This document shows, one piece after another, positions 29,473 to 39,488 of a stretch of DNA of 64,000 bases. Within the stretch, counting starts at the first letter, position 1, and every line of letters starts with the position of its first letter. Source of the DNA: Lachancea kluyveri NRRL Y-12651 (lineage: Eukaryota; Ascomycota; Saccharomycetes; Saccharomycetales; Saccharomycetaceae); NCBI GenBank assembly GCA_000149225.2, contig CM000693.1, positions 310,001-374,000 on the forward strand, given 5' to 3'. Below the pieces are notes generated by a model. It was not told the DNA's origin. It was given only the letters and a program-made list of their open reading frames with translations, and did not search any database. The position numbers and the translations under genes were made by a program.

Positions 29473-30213
29473 ATGCCTCGTTTGACAACCAGCATACCTT
29501 CTTTTTTAAAACCGGGGTTACTTAAAGAGGGCTTTGCCAGATCTCTGGCTACCGTGGTAAGCCAAAAACCTGCCGTTCAACCAGCTAAAACTGATGAGTC
29601 CGCAAAGGTCAGCGACAAAATTCTACAATGGACCAGGGATGCTATTGCTCAGGGGAAACCACATTTCAAGGTCGGTGAAAAACAACTGTATTTTCCCAAG
29701 GCGCGGATTATCCTTCTGAGACCAAACGCCAAGCATACACCATACCAAGCCAAATTTATCGTCCCGAAATCATTTAATAAGTTGGATCTAAGGGACTACC
29801 TGTTTCACATATACGGCCTCAGAGCCATGAACGTCACTACACAATTGTTGCATGCCAAATACACCAGGGCAAATCAAGTTATGCCTCGTTACAGGGGCCC
29901 TCAAATCAAGAAAATGACTATTGATATGGCAGAACCATTTGTTTGGCCCGAAGAACCCAAGGACAAGAATCCATGGTCCGCATCACTAGTTAAAGAGCTG
30001 AACAAATTCAGAGAAGAGCAAACCAGAGTGGGGTCTGATGCATTTAAACCAGGAACTTCATTTGACGGTGCTCTCGGTCCTTACCAACCTGTTGCACAGC
30101 CATTTGTTCCAAAATTTTTGAAAAGAAAGCTTATGGGTAAAAAGAAGAAGAATACTGCAAAACTTGACCATTTGAAAAAATTAATGAAGGTGGAGAAGTA
30201 TGTGAATATGTAA
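29473..30213 (+). CDS. MRP20: Mrp20, mitochondrial ribosomal protein uL23m
   Basis: Mrp20 is the uL23-type protein at the polypeptide exit of the mitochondrial large subunit, close to where Oxa1 docks. The 246-residue protein starts with a presequence-like region ([15 protein letters not shown], with further Arg/Ser). Its L23 domain is at about 75-150 ([40 protein letters not shown]), followed by a Lys-rich tail. The S. cerevisiae protein is 263 residues. It is convergent with ATG40. Confidence 0.93.
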   Translation: MPRLTTSIPSFLKPGLLKEGFARSLATVVSQKPAVQPAKTDESAKVSDKILQWTRDAIAQGKPHFKVGEKQLYFPKARIILLRPNAKHTPYQAKFIVPKSFNKLDLRDYLFHIYGLRAMNVTTQLLHAKYTRANQVMPRYRGPQIKKMTIDMAEPFVWPEEPKDKNPWSASLVKELNKFREEQTRVGSDAFKPGTSFDGALGPYQPVAQPFVPKFLKRKLMGKKKKNTAKLDHLKKLMKVEKYVNM

Positions 30214-30433
30214 TCCTATGTCTCGATCAAACCTTGTATATAAAACAGAGAATTACGCGCCTTTTTACGAATCATCAATTGAAGTTGAAATAAATATTGT
30301 GGAAAAGAAAGGAAAAGAAAAGAGTAAAACGCCATGTATAAAAGAAAATGAAAAAAAAGACAAAAAAAAAAAGAGACCTATTCGAGAGCTTTCAATGTGA
30401 AACAAACCTGTATTTTGTAAACCCATGTTATGA

Positions 30434-30495
30434 AGGAAAGGAAAGGAAAGGAGGGGAAAGAAGAAAGAGAAAAAAAGAGGAAAGGATGTCCTTTC
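30434..30495. repeat. Purine-rich (GGAAA)n tract and short palindrome between MRP20 and ATG40
   Basis: About four GGAAA-like units (30434-30452) are followed by GA-rich sequence and a 7-bp inverted repeat, GAAAGGA/TCCTTTC with a 2-nt centre (30480-30495). The strand bias then switches to pyrimidines up to the ATG40 stop. It lies in the 305-bp convergent interval and is probably low-complexity 3' UTR sequence. Confidence 0.6.
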
Positions 30496-30518
30496 TTCCT
30501 TTTTTTTTTCTTCTTCTT

Positions 30519-31269
30519 TCAAATGTCCTTCAGTTCCTCGATTACGTCTTCCAGCATGTCGTAATCCTGTAAATCCACCAAAGAGTCCTTGTCTCTTTCA
30601 CTACTGCGCCAGCGGAAAGATCCCAGAAAACCGTTATACCAATTAGCTTGCTGTTCTGGCACGTTCAAACCCAGCCAGTCGCCAACAGTATGGATTAACG
30701 CTACACAATTCTTCACAATTGTTCCAAATGTGCGATCTATTGTAGATATTTCCAACTTGTACAAGCTCCATTTTTCGATCAGTTGTACCAAGGCCCTTGT
30801 TACATTGCCAAACATGTAACCTTGTCCCGAAACAAAATAAGTAGTAATCTGTTTGAACCCCCGATTTGTCTTCTCACCTTCTTTCACAAGCTTATAGTAT
30901 CCGATGCATAGTTCTGCAACCAGCCTAGTCCATAAGTATAATTCCAAAAAATTGCACAATGGAATTGCTTGTAAGAGGTATACCGCAGGGACACATAACT
31001 TCACTAGTGCAAAAATACACCAGTATTTCAAGAGTAAACGTTGCAACGTAGAGCTCGTATCAAGTAATTGCGGGAAAAATTTCTTGTCTGATAGGTATAA
31101 GGTCTCGATGGTTAGCTGCAAGGGAATCACCGCAGAGATGAGGGTGCTGCCATGGAAACGAAACCTGTTAGTGAATGGTCGACATTAGAGAAAGAAGAGC
31201 AAGTGAAAGCCTCCAGAAGTAACAAAATAGGTGTACTTACATCAGTGGCGAGGTTAAAATTTGAAACAT
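30519..31269 (-). CDS. ATG40: Atg40, reticulon-like ER-phagy receptor; two exons
   Basis: The coding sequence is join(30519-31146, 31241-31269), minus strand, 218 residues. Exon 1 (29 nt) encodes MFQILTSPL plus two bases; after splicing the N-terminus runs into TLISAVIPLQLTIE, matching S. cerevisiae Atg40 position for position (24 residues to LTLE). Unspliced, the frame has no Met for about the first 120 codons after an upstream stop. Hydrophobic reticulon-like hairpins fill the first half. The C-terminal DYDMLEDVIEEL holds an Atg8-interacting motif (Y-x-x-L), equivalent to YDFM in yeast. Atg40 brings cortical and cytoplasmic ER into autophagosomes. The protein is shorter than in S. cerevisiae (256). 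Confidence 0.88.
31147..31240 (-). other. ATG40: Spliceosomal intron of ATG40 (94 nt)
   Basis: On the minus strand it begins GTAAGTACAC (31240 downward) and ends GGCAG (31147). The branch-point-like CACTAAC is at 31167-31173, about 20 nt before the 3' site. The cut restores both the frame and the length of the conserved N-terminus. GTAAGT is a recognised but less common yeast 5' site. Confidence 0.87.
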
Positions 31270-31734
31270 CTCGACCGTGTAGTTTTAATCGTTGTAGCTT
31301 TTGTGGTGTCCACGATATATCAAGTAGAGATGAGATCGTATTCCTCATAAGGGATGATGAAGCCCGAGGCACATGGGGTTAGGGGGGTTTTGTAAGGGAG
31401 GATGGTCCGTTATATGTGATGAGTGTACAAAATACAATACCCATTACATACAAGTAGCGTAGAATTAAAGTACTTGCAAGCCCGGCCCTTTTAAATTCGT
31501 GAGAAACCAAGTTGAGGTATACGAGTATCTGCATTTATTGCTTCGCACATCCGGTACATTTGAATTTCAACGCTTTATTTGTGTCTTTATCTGTGTTTTG
31601 ATAATACGGAATAATTCGTATCAAGAGTCACGAACCATTTTATTATGGGGAGATTGTAAAGGATTTGACCTCTAATTCCAGCAAATCAAGACATGGTTCA
31701 GATTAGGAAAGAAAACTCGAGTTTCATGAGAAAA
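31270..31734. other. Interval between ATG40 start and ISN1 end (465 bp), no gene seen
   Basis: This holds the ATG40 promoter and the ISN1 3' region. In S. cerevisiae PDR5 (chromosome XV) or PDR15 (chromosome IV), then SLP1 on XV, occupy the corresponding place; no trace of an ABC transporter or SUN-domain frame remains here. Confidence 0.6.
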
Positions 31735-33027
31735 CTAATTGTTATCCAGAAGCCTTAATAGATCGTCTAGTGCGGTGACAGTTTCCTCTGGGGAAGCAAT
31801 CCACAAAGTGCAGCCTGCAAGTCTTGCTTTAAAATCGTTTGCAGAGCCCAATGGAGCAAACTGGTCACCGATATGCAAGGTCTCATGAGGCTTGATCGGA
31901 GTGGACTTGTTGTAAAATTGTTGCAAAATTTTTACACCGAGGTCTTTTCCACCAATGTCGCACCACACATCGCTACCACCATCAAAGCAACTGAACTGTA
32001 TACGCCTTGCGGGAGCAAAATTCTCTAGCTTACGCTGAACTGTCAAAACCATTTCTTCTAGCTGTTCACGAAACAGCCTCACGCGTATCAAACGGGCAGT
32101 TTCACCGTCCTCGCGGAACCCTGGAACGATACCCACTGCACGAGGCTTACGCACAATGGTGGTTTCAGGAGGCAAATTCAACTTTGCTTTCAAATCTTCG
32201 AGGGTCAATTGCGCCAAGTCCAAGGTGGCCTTCATATCATGCGTAGACCAGGATGTCATTCTAGAGGGCATCCACTTTTCGTCAGGCACAGAGACAAATC
32301 CTGCAACACCATCTTTTTCAAAGTACTGGAACAAATAGTTGGATTCACCCCCCATGATTGTCAAACAACGTTTTTGCGCCAACGTAAGCGATTTTTCCAC
32401 CTGTAAAGCCTCGACAAGGCCGTGCAGCCTTTCGACATATTTAATGGCTTCATCATAGCCCGCAGCGGTGACAACACCGACGTTAATGTCTCTCTTCAAC
32501 AGAGCCACAATTCGTGAGATGACTTTGTTCTGCGGCGTAATAGACCCGCCATCCTCGTAGAGAGTAACATCTCCGTCGAAGGTCACCAGCTTGAGCGATC
32601 CCTTGGCCTCCGCCAGATGAAGTATTTGTGCCGTATTGAGCACTTGCCTGATATCGTTGAAACTAGGAGACACCATTCTTCTCGAGGAAATGGCCCTCTT
32701 CTTATCCTCTAGAAAAAAAGCCTGTTTCAGTGGGAGGGGGGTGAAAAAGCACCCTATTCCGGGGACCAGTTGATCCAAGCGCGAGTAATTCATGTGCAGG
32801 TCATTCTCCTGCTCATCCTGGAGATCGAATTGCAGCTTCTCATCAACCAAAACCTCGATATCGTGGAATATCTCTGCGTAACGAGCGCGCGCTTCTCTGG
32901 TGGTATCTTCATCCTGCGAAACGGCATGCAAAACGAAGGGCACGGCGAGCAAACCTTTGATCCACTCGATAAACACATCCTTACGGTGTGCCTTCAAGTG
33001 GTACTCAACTCTATAACGCGAAGACAT
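31735..33027 (-). CDS. ISN1: Isn1, IMP-specific 5'-nucleotidase
   Basis: Isn1 dephosphorylates IMP to inosine in purine nucleotide turnover. The 430-residue protein starts MSSRYRVEYHLKAHRKD, identical in style to S. cerevisiae Isn1 (450). It contains the HAD-like catalytic motif TFDGDVTLYEDGG near residues 148-160, the block VGIVTAAGYDEA, and the C-terminal SCFDGGSDVWCDIGGKDLGV and HIGDQF motifs. The start chosen is the ATG at 33027-33025; the frame continues upstream but only to a GTG. Shortening relative to yeast lies in the linker around residues 60-90. Confidence 0.95.
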   Translation of the reverse strand: MSSRYRVEYHLKAHRKDVFIEWIKGLLAVPFVLHAVSQDEDTTREARARYAEIFHDIEVLVDEKLQFDLQDEQENDLHMNYSRLDQLVPGIGCFFTPLPLKQAFFLEDKKRAISSRRMVSPSFNDIRQVLNTAQILHLAEAKGSLKLVTFDGDVTLYEDGGSITPQNKVISRIVALLKRDINVGVVTAAGYDEAIKYVERLHGLVEALQVEKSLTLAQKRCLTIMGGESNYLFQYFEKDGVAGFVSVPDEKWMPSRMTSWSTHDMKATLDLAQLTLEDLKAKLNLPPETTIVRKPRAVGIVPGFREDGETARLIRVRLFREQLEEMVLTVQRKLENFAPARRIQFSCFDGGSDVWCDIGGKDLGVKILQQFYNKSTPIKPHETLHIGDQFAPLGSANDFKARLAGCTLWIASPEETVTALDDLLRLLDNN

Positions 33028-33504
33028 TTCTTTTATTTGCTTCTGCCTTCTTGGAAGTGTTTGAGGATAGGGGCGAGGAAAGCCCACATGGCACCTTAAA
33101 TAAAGATTTGATAGATAGTGCACGGGATAACAAAAAGACCACGCGGTCACGTGCAGTTACGTTTTATTCACTGCCCATAAAGAAGGCCTTACCGTCTGTG
33201 TGAAGAATGGTTTGTACAGATGTGTTTGGGTCACAGCATCAATGCTAAGAGACTCCCCTAAGCATTGCAGTATTGCTTTGCAATATCTTTTCTGACTTTT
33301 CTCTTATATATGTTGTTACCCTCCTAGTTGTACCTCTTCCTCGAGAGCAAAATTACCTTTTTTTTTTCTTGAAATGCACGGAAACCCGCAAAGATTTCCC
33401 TACTGCAAAGTGAGTGCGGAAAGTATATATATATATAGATACCCTCATCGGCGATTGCGCACAAGTACATTCACAAGTTGTTCTTCAACGATAGCTGAGA
33501 AAAC

Positions 33505-35127
33505 ATGTCACAAGGAAACTACAACAGACCTCCTCAACCACCTCCTGCCTATTATAATGGAAATGATCAGGCTTTTCCGCAACAGCAGCAGCAGCAGCAA
33601 CAATCACAGGAACAAGTCTCTGGGCAATACCAGTTTAGGCAAGATAATTACTACAATCTAAGCTCCAAAACTGAGGGTGCTCCTATCGGACCTTCCTTCG
33701 AAGACTCCTTTCCAACAGAGAATGACAACAAACCTAAGTTTAACGATTGGCCCTTCACCATCCTCTTTTTTGCAACTGTTTGTGCCTTTGTTGTCATGGC
33801 AGGTATCACTTTAAACTCGTGGGCTAAAACTTACTCTGCAACTGGATCTGGTATTTACGATGGTGAAAACACGCAAACTTTGAACAGTAACTCTGCTATT
33901 CTACTCGTGTTCGCTTGTGCCATTGCACTGGTCTTGTCTACCATTGGTCTCATCTTGGCTCGTATGTTTCCCAAATTTTTCATTTACTGTGGTATGGTTG
34001 TGAACATTGTTTCCGGTTTAGCCACCGCCATTGCTTATCTTTCCATGGGATACTGGTCCGCTGGTATTGTGTTTTTGGTGTTTACCGTTATTACCGCCTT
34101 TTGCTACTTTGGTATGAGGTCCAGAATTCCATTGAGTGTGGCAATTTTAAAGACTGTCGTTGATGTTATGAAAAAGTATCCTCAGACCATGTTTGTTTCT
34201 CTTGTTGGCAGCCTCATCGCTAGTGGGTTTGCACTTTTGTTTTCCCTGGTTATCGTTGCAACCTATATGAAATATGACCCAAAGTCTGGCAATCCTGGTT
34301 GTGACGTTGGCGGCGGCTCTTGTTCTAAGGGCAAGTTGATCGGTTTGCTTGTTTTGGTCTTTTTCTGTGGTTATTACATCTCAGAGGTTATCAGAAACGT
34401 CATTCACTGCACGGTTTCTGGTATTTACGGCTGCTGGTACTATTTTTCCAAGTCGGATCAAGGTATGCCTCGCTGGCCAGCCTTTGGTTCTTTGAAGAGG
34501 TCATTGACCTTCTCCTTCGGGTCCATCTGTTTTGGCTCTTTGATTGTGGCTTTGATTGAAACTGCCAGGGCTGTGTTAAAGATGTTGAGGAACGGAGTTA
34601 TCACTTCTGTTTCGGACAGTGGCTGGGCCCAATGCGCGTTCATCCTTGCCGATTGGTTCATAGGTTTCTTTGAGTGGTTGGCACGTTACTTCAACCATTA
34701 TGCTTATTCATTTATCGCCTTGTATGGTAAGCCATATTTACGTTCTGCCAAGGAAACATGGCACATGTTGAGAGAAAAGGGATTTGACGCTTTGATCAAT
34801 GATAATTTGATTAACATTGCTTTGGGCTTTTACACATTATTTGTGAGCTACATGACTGCGTTGTTTGCATATTTGTACTTGAGGTTCACCGAACCCAACT
34901 ACAACGTTACCGGTGGTTTCAATGCCCCATTGATGGCATTCTCCTTCGTCATTGCTTTACAGATTTCCAATATCGTCAATGAGACTATTAGATCGGGAAC
35001 TGCTACTTTCTTTGTCGCTTTGGGTAACGATCCTGAGATTTTCCATGTCTCGTACCCGGACAGGTTTGACGAAATCTTTAGGGCTTACCCTGATGTATTA
35101 AACAAGTTGAGCCACCAAAATGTTTAA
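33505..35127 (+). CDS. PNS1: Pns1, choline-transporter-like (CTL) membrane protein
   Basis: Pns1 is the yeast member of the SLC44/CTL family at the plasma membrane; no choline transport has been shown for the yeast protein, and its role is unsettled. The 540-residue protein (S. cerevisiae 539) has a Pro/Gln-rich cytosolic N-terminus with eight consecutive Gln (about residues 26-33, a CAG/CAA run). About ten membrane segments follow. Conserved CTL sequence includes EVIRNVIHCTVSGIYGCWYY, and the C-terminus reads FFVALGNDPEIFHVSYPDRF. The TATA-like run TATATATATATAT at about 33426 precedes it by about 80 bp. Confidence 0.94.
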   Translation: MSQGNYNRPPQPPPAYYNGNDQAFPQQQQQQQQSQEQVSGQYQFRQDNYYNLSSKTEGAPIGPSFEDSFPTENDNKPKFNDWPFTILFFATVCAFVVMAGITLNSWAKTYSATGSGIYDGENTQTLNSNSAILLVFACAIALVLSTIGLILARMFPKFFIYCGMVVNIVSGLATAIAYLSMGYWSAGIVFLVFTVITAFCYFGMRSRIPLSVAILKTVVDVMKKYPQTMFVSLVGSLIASGFALLFSLVIVATYMKYDPKSGNPGCDVGGGSCSKGKLIGLLVLVFFCGYYISEVIRNVIHCTVSGIYGCWYYFSKSDQGMPRWPAFGSLKRSLTFSFGSICFGSLIVALIETARAVLKMLRNGVITSVSDSGWAQCAFILADWFIGFFEWLARYFNHYAYSFIALYGKPYLRSAKETWHMLREKGFDALINDNLINIALGFYTLFVSYMTALFAYLYLRFTEPNYNVTGGFNAPLMAFSFVIALQISNIVNETIRSGTATFFVALGNDPEIFHVSYPDRFDEIFRAYPDVLNKLSHQNV

Positions 35128-35258
35128 TTATGGATCCGTTCTTTTGAAGAATAAAAGAACAAGGGAAAGAGTATACACTATTTGTGGTAACGAGCATTCC
35201 TTCCACCATCTTTGCAGCTACTAATGAAAAGTGATCTTACTTTTGTTTAAGATTCATC

Positions 35259-35283
35259 TTTTTTTTTTTTTTTTTTTTTTTTT
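35259..35283 (+). repeat. T25 homopolymer between PNS1 and MTR10
   Basis: An uninterrupted T run, about 130 bp after the PNS1 stop, in the 398-bp convergent interval, which shows no gene. Confidence 0.9.
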
Positions 35284-35525
35284 CTTTCTTCCTCTCTTTC
35301 TTTTTAATAATCGACATTATGTAATAACACCTTAATCAAATAACGACTTAGCACAGTCTTGAATGCAAATCTCATGCCATATTATAAACTGGAATTTCAT
35401 AAATTTTATAAGCTGTCATAAAATCTACAACTGCTGTTTCTTTTGGACTTGGGGCTTCGTTTAACCATTTTTGCGTGGAACTATTGAATTCGTAATACTG
35501 GGTTTCAGCCTTTCATACAAAGTGT

Positions 35526-38423
35526 TCATTTATACAACCTTGGAGAAATGTTCTTTCTCAAATACCAGCCTACAAAATCTTCGAGACACTTTCTTGCCTT
35601 TCTATGATCACCTTGATTTAGCGCATTGCCGACAGTATTCAGTAGGTTATTTCTTTCTTGGTCCGTCACTTTACCCAAATGGTCTACCGCATTAGATATC
35701 CAACTAACAAATACGGACGAGTTACCATTATTAGCTTGGGTGGCCAAGCGCGAACAACTAATCAAACAGCTAAAGGCAGTAGGCTGCGCGTTATCGCAGA
35801 AGTTAGACACTAATCCAAGTAACATGTTGTTGACAAGGAGTTGACCCCTATCAAGAACCATTTCTTTTAAAATCTTTTGCCTCCATTCGACTGGGACTTC
35901 TTTGATTGCCACGGTGGATATCGGTGGTGTTTCGAACCCCCAGGATAGCAAATCCTCTAATGTATGGAGACTATCAAAATACCCATCATAATTCTCTATT
36001 TTCGTGATACATTCCAAGCCAACTGAAACAATTGGGCCTAATAACTCATTTGATGTTATAAGCTCCTGTGGATAAAACATAAGGATATCATCGACCATAA
36101 TAAAGAAACTTTGTACTAGGCCGTAGTTTTCGTTTAACAAAGCCTTATCGATTTGTTCAAACCTCTTCATAAACGAGATACATTGTGAAAGAGCAAATTG
36201 CCATACGGCTTGTCTTACCTCAGCCCCTATTGGAAATGACTCGTCGTCACCAAAGGTTCTAATTACGGAGGCGGAGCACCACAGATACCAATCTAGACCT
36301 GTAGACTCATACCCTTGAATCAAAAGTTCAACCATAGAGGGGAGAATTGGTTTACAAAAAACATGGAAATGGAAGAGCAAGCTCCGCACAACGGATAGTG
36401 TCCTCATAACGATTTCTTCATTTGTTGAAGCATCTGAATCAATTAGTATTGTACGCAAAGTGTTCCAAATGATGGATATGTATGGCTCCAATGGGTCAGG
36501 GCCCTGGTCCGGATAATCGTTACGTGGACTTATGGATTTGAGTATAGCTTCAAGCAAATAGATTTCATCAGCAAATTTGTTTGAAAGATTCTTATCAGCT
36601 GGGTTAGCATGCCAGACACTTATGGATTGTTCCAATTTTGTCAAGTACGGATTCAAAAATAATTCGAATGTTGGCCCAATCTTCTCGGCCGGTTGCTCAT
36701 TGATAACTGCGCTTAATCCCACGCAAATGCGGTATAAAGATTCTTCGTCAACGGCAGGTTGAATTTTCCAATAAAAATCCAATAGCTGTTCGACAAATCC
36801 ACTTAACAGTTGGCTACAGTCCTCAAAAAAATACATCAATGCGGTTGATGAAGCATCTATTATTTCTTGGCTATAACCAGTAGATTGGAACCCGTTCAAA
36901 ATGTAGTTCATCTCCATCTCCAAAAACTCAGGATGATGTGAGGTCCATTCTGTGTACCTACCCAACACTAACGTTGCAGCGTACCTGATCTTTGGATGTT
37001 CTGGTAAGCTACATAAAATCCGGAAAAGCTGAGGGAGAATGGTATTTTCGCTGTTGGGAACTTCTTGAGCCATAGTTCTTAGGGAGAACAGCGGAGCTTC
37101 AAGCTTCTGCCATTGTGTATTGGAGTCTGCATTCTTTAAAGTTTCTGTAATCTCGTTGAATGGTTGTGTTAATGCCTTGGTAGGACCGACAACCGCGGCA
37201 CAATCCTTCAACACATCACCCATATCATATCTGAAGTCTTTGAACTTGTCCTCTTCTTCTTTGCTGGTAAAGCTATGCAGTGGATAGGATAAATGCGAAA
37301 TAATGCCCTTGATCAAATCGACGTAAATGTCTTGAAACTGCAAGCGCTGTTCTTTGAAACGGGTCAAGACCAGCATCTGTTTCAAGTTAAACCAAAAGGG
37401 AAATGTATACTTGACAATGTCTAAGTCACTATTTTTGCAAGTCAGGAATAGCAAAACAGAGACTAGCGGCTTAAAAAATTGTGGATTTTTGGCTATGAAG
37501 ACGCACCAAGCTTCGCCAGCCTCAACATACAATCTCGTCATTGCATCCATTGCCTCGTAATGATCGCTGTAGTCCAAGTTATAATCGATCGGTAATAATT
37601 TATTTTGTAATGCTAAAAGTTGTTGGTACAATGCTTTAATCATCTCTTCGTTCGAGACGTCTCTTGTTTCCCTCAAAATAATACAAAGGCAGTCGACAGC
37701 GGCCTCGAAAGCATCCGGATCTTCTTCAATAGCATTATTCAAAGTTTGGAAAATCAAGGAAATTAGGGGATCGATGGTTAGTAGCTGTTCAATTGGAAAT
37801 TCGTAGGACCATGAACTCAAACAGCCCAGAATTCGCTCCACTGTGACTTCGTTATTCGTGCCAACAGAATTAATGCAAGTGACGAGGAAATCAAGGACAT
37901 CATTAGCAATATGCACGATCAGTTCATGAGTTCTAGATTGGAAGTCATCTTCGGTCAAGGGAGTAGATTTGATATCCAAAGTTTCCTCCGGAAGAATCTT
38001 CAAGAAACCAAGCAACTTTGCTGGATATGGATTCAGCACTGTGATTACTTCAGAAACAGGGTTCCTCCATTCCAAAAACTGAATCGCTAGCCTTGCCAAT
38101 GCAACTGACAACTGAGTAACAACTAGTCTCTGAGAATGGACAGCCAGTAAATTCAACAAAGATTCTTTTAGCTGTTGCAGCCCGTCTTGGAGCTGGTGTA
38201 AATCATAAGTCACTTTGCTTCTCAGCGTCTGTGATGCAAAAACCTGTAGTTCTAACATGGAACTGTCGACGTTGGCGTCAAGAATTTGGTAGCATAACGT
38301 CCAGGCCTCAGACGACTTCTGAAAGTGCTCCAAGAACTTCAACGCTTCGTTTTTCTTCTCTTGTGCTGCCGTAGAGGAGATGCATTGTAATGCACCCTGT
38401 ATATCTCCTATCTGATAGGACAT
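35526..38423 (-). CDS. MTR10: Mtr10, nuclear import receptor of the importin-beta/transportin-SR type
   Basis: Mtr10 imports the mRNA-binding protein Npl3 and is needed for retrograde nuclear import of tRNA and for telomerase RNA traffic. The 965-residue protein (S. cerevisiae 972) is HEAT-repeat helix throughout. It starts MSYQIGDIQGALQCISS with the family N-terminal pattern NKEALKFLEHFQKSSEAW-like, and ends KCLEDFVGWYLRKNISPRLYK, as in transportin-3-type receptors. RRPE and PAC motifs lie 60-75 bp upstream. It is divergent from SME1. Confidence 0.94.
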   Translation of the reverse strand: MSYQIGDIQGALQCISSTAAQEKKNEALKFLEHFQKSSEAWTLCYQILDANVDSSMLELQVFASQTLRSKVTYDLHQLQDGLQQLKESLLNLLAVHSQRLVVTQLSVALARLAIQFLEWRNPVSEVITVLNPYPAKLLGFLKILPEETLDIKSTPLTEDDFQSRTHELIVHIANDVLDFLVTCINSVGTNNEVTVERILGCLSSWSYEFPIEQLLTIDPLISLIFQTLNNAIEEDPDAFEAAVDCLCIILRETRDVSNEEMIKALYQQLLALQNKLLPIDYNLDYSDHYEAMDAMTRLYVEAGEAWCVFIAKNPQFFKPLVSVLLFLTCKNSDLDIVKYTFPFWFNLKQMLVLTRFKEQRLQFQDIYVDLIKGIISHLSYPLHSFTSKEEEDKFKDFRYDMGDVLKDCAAVVGPTKALTQPFNEITETLKNADSNTQWQKLEAPLFSLRTMAQEVPNSENTILPQLFRILCSLPEHPKIRYAATLVLGRYTEWTSHHPEFLEMEMNYILNGFQSTGYSQEIIDASSTALMYFFEDCSQLLSGFVEQLLDFYWKIQPAVDEESLYRICVGLSAVINEQPAEKIGPTFELFLNPYLTKLEQSISVWHANPADKNLSNKFADEIYLLEAILKSISPRNDYPDQGPDPLEPYISIIWNTLRTILIDSDASTNEEIVMRTLSVVRSLLFHFHVFCKPILPSMVELLIQGYESTGLDWYLWCSASVIRTFGDDESFPIGAEVRQAVWQFALSQCISFMKRFEQIDKALLNENYGLVQSFFIMVDDILMFYPQELITSNELLGPIVSVGLECITKIENYDGYFDSLHTLEDLLSWGFETPPISTVAIKEVPVEWRQKILKEMVLDRGQLLVNNMLLGLVSNFCDNAQPTAFSCLISCSRLATQANNGNSSVFVSWISNAVDHLGKVTDQERNNLLNTVGNALNQGDHRKARKCLEDFVGWYLRKNISPRLYK

Positions 38424-39058
38424 CTTTAGAGTGATGCTGCCTTTTGAACCTGATCAATATGTTTGCGTTAATGATCAGTTAAAAATTTTCCTCATCTCTA
38501 CATCAGTGCTAAGGACGAGAAACTGGTATGAATGTGAAATTCGTCAAAAAGAACTTCGGATTGCAATCAGTACAAAGTAACTAATTACGGGTCAAAGGCC
38601 AAGTAAAAGCTTGAGCACAAGCCGGATGTGATGGATGAAGCCGTCATGTGTGAACGAAGGTGTTTAGTACTCTTCAAAGTATGGGTCTCGAACTTACCTA
38701 CGGCTCTGGAGCAAAAAGCGAGAGAGTTTGCAGGGATCCAAACTAATTGCCAGTAAACTGGCAAAACTCGTAAAACTCGTAAAATCGAGGGTAAAGGTGG
38801 TCATTTTAGCTCGGTGATCATTATGACCCTTAGCAGGGCATTCGATCCAAGGTATGGAGTCAGAATCTTTGAACGGATGGGCAGCTGCAGACCAGACTTG
38901 CAGCTTTCAGTATGGTTCGTCTGACCTTCCTATTTACGCTACTGCGGGTGTCGTCAATTCTCCGGCAAATCCTAATTTCTTGTCGACGGAAGAGGAAACT
39001 TCTTTAACTTTCAGATGGAGAAAGACGTGAAAGAAAAGAGTGCAGAAACCAGAGCATA
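38424..39058. other. MTR10/SME1 divergent promoter region (635 bp)
   Basis: RRPE and PAC lie next to MTR10. Elsewhere there is a short repeated AACTCGTAAA motif (38766-38786), and a tRNA-B-box-like GGGTCTCGAACT at 38683-38694 that has no tRNA fold around it. No gene is supported. Confidence 0.5.
38482..38496. promoter_or_regulatory. RRPE + PAC pair upstream of MTR10
   Basis: AAAATTTTC (38482-38490) directly abuts CTCATC (38491-38496), the ribosome-biogenesis promoter pair, about 60 bp from the MTR10 ATG. Confidence 0.65.
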
Positions 39059-39343
39059 ATGTCTTCTAAAGGTTCCAAAGTGATGGTTCCGCCCATCAAC
39101 TGTATCTTTAACTATTTACAGCAGCAAACTGTTGTTACTTTTTGGCTGTACGAACAAGTTCAAGTGAGGATAAGAGGTAGGATCAATGGGTTTGATGAGT
39201 TTATGAACGTGGTAATTGACGACGCTTCAGAGATTCCTATCGATGCCAAATCGGGCGCGGAATTACCAGATAAGGCTGTTAAGCTTGGCAAAATCCTACT
39301 GAAAGGTGATAACATCACTCTGATCACCGCTTCCGATGAATGA
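39059..39343 (+). CDS. SME1: Sme1, spliceosomal Sm core protein SmE
   Basis: SmE is one of seven Sm proteins forming the ring on U1, U2, U4 and U5 snRNAs. At 94 residues it has the S. cerevisiae length. It shows the Sm1 motif around [21 protein letters not shown] and the Sm2 motif [14 protein letters not shown]. It is convergent with PET123 and divergent from MTR10. Confidence 0.98.
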   Translation: MSSKGSKVMVPPINCIFNYLQQQTVVTFWLYEQVQVRIRGRINGFDEFMNVVIDDASEIPIDAKSGAELPDKAVKLGKILLKGDNITLITASDE

Positions 39344-39488
39344 ACACGGTCTATCGACGTAGTAGAAGTTGTATATTAATAGATAAAGAGTCAAACGCAA
39401 AAAATACATAATCTTTTCTTGTTTATTTTGAATATCCTATATACAAAGATTTGCGAGGGTTCTGATATTTACATTAATGAATGACATA

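Noticed and set aside
38683-38694. GGGTCTCGAACT, resembling a reversed tRNA B-box (possible tRNA relic)
   Set aside because: No acceptor stem, A-box at the right distance or T-stem pairing on either strand.
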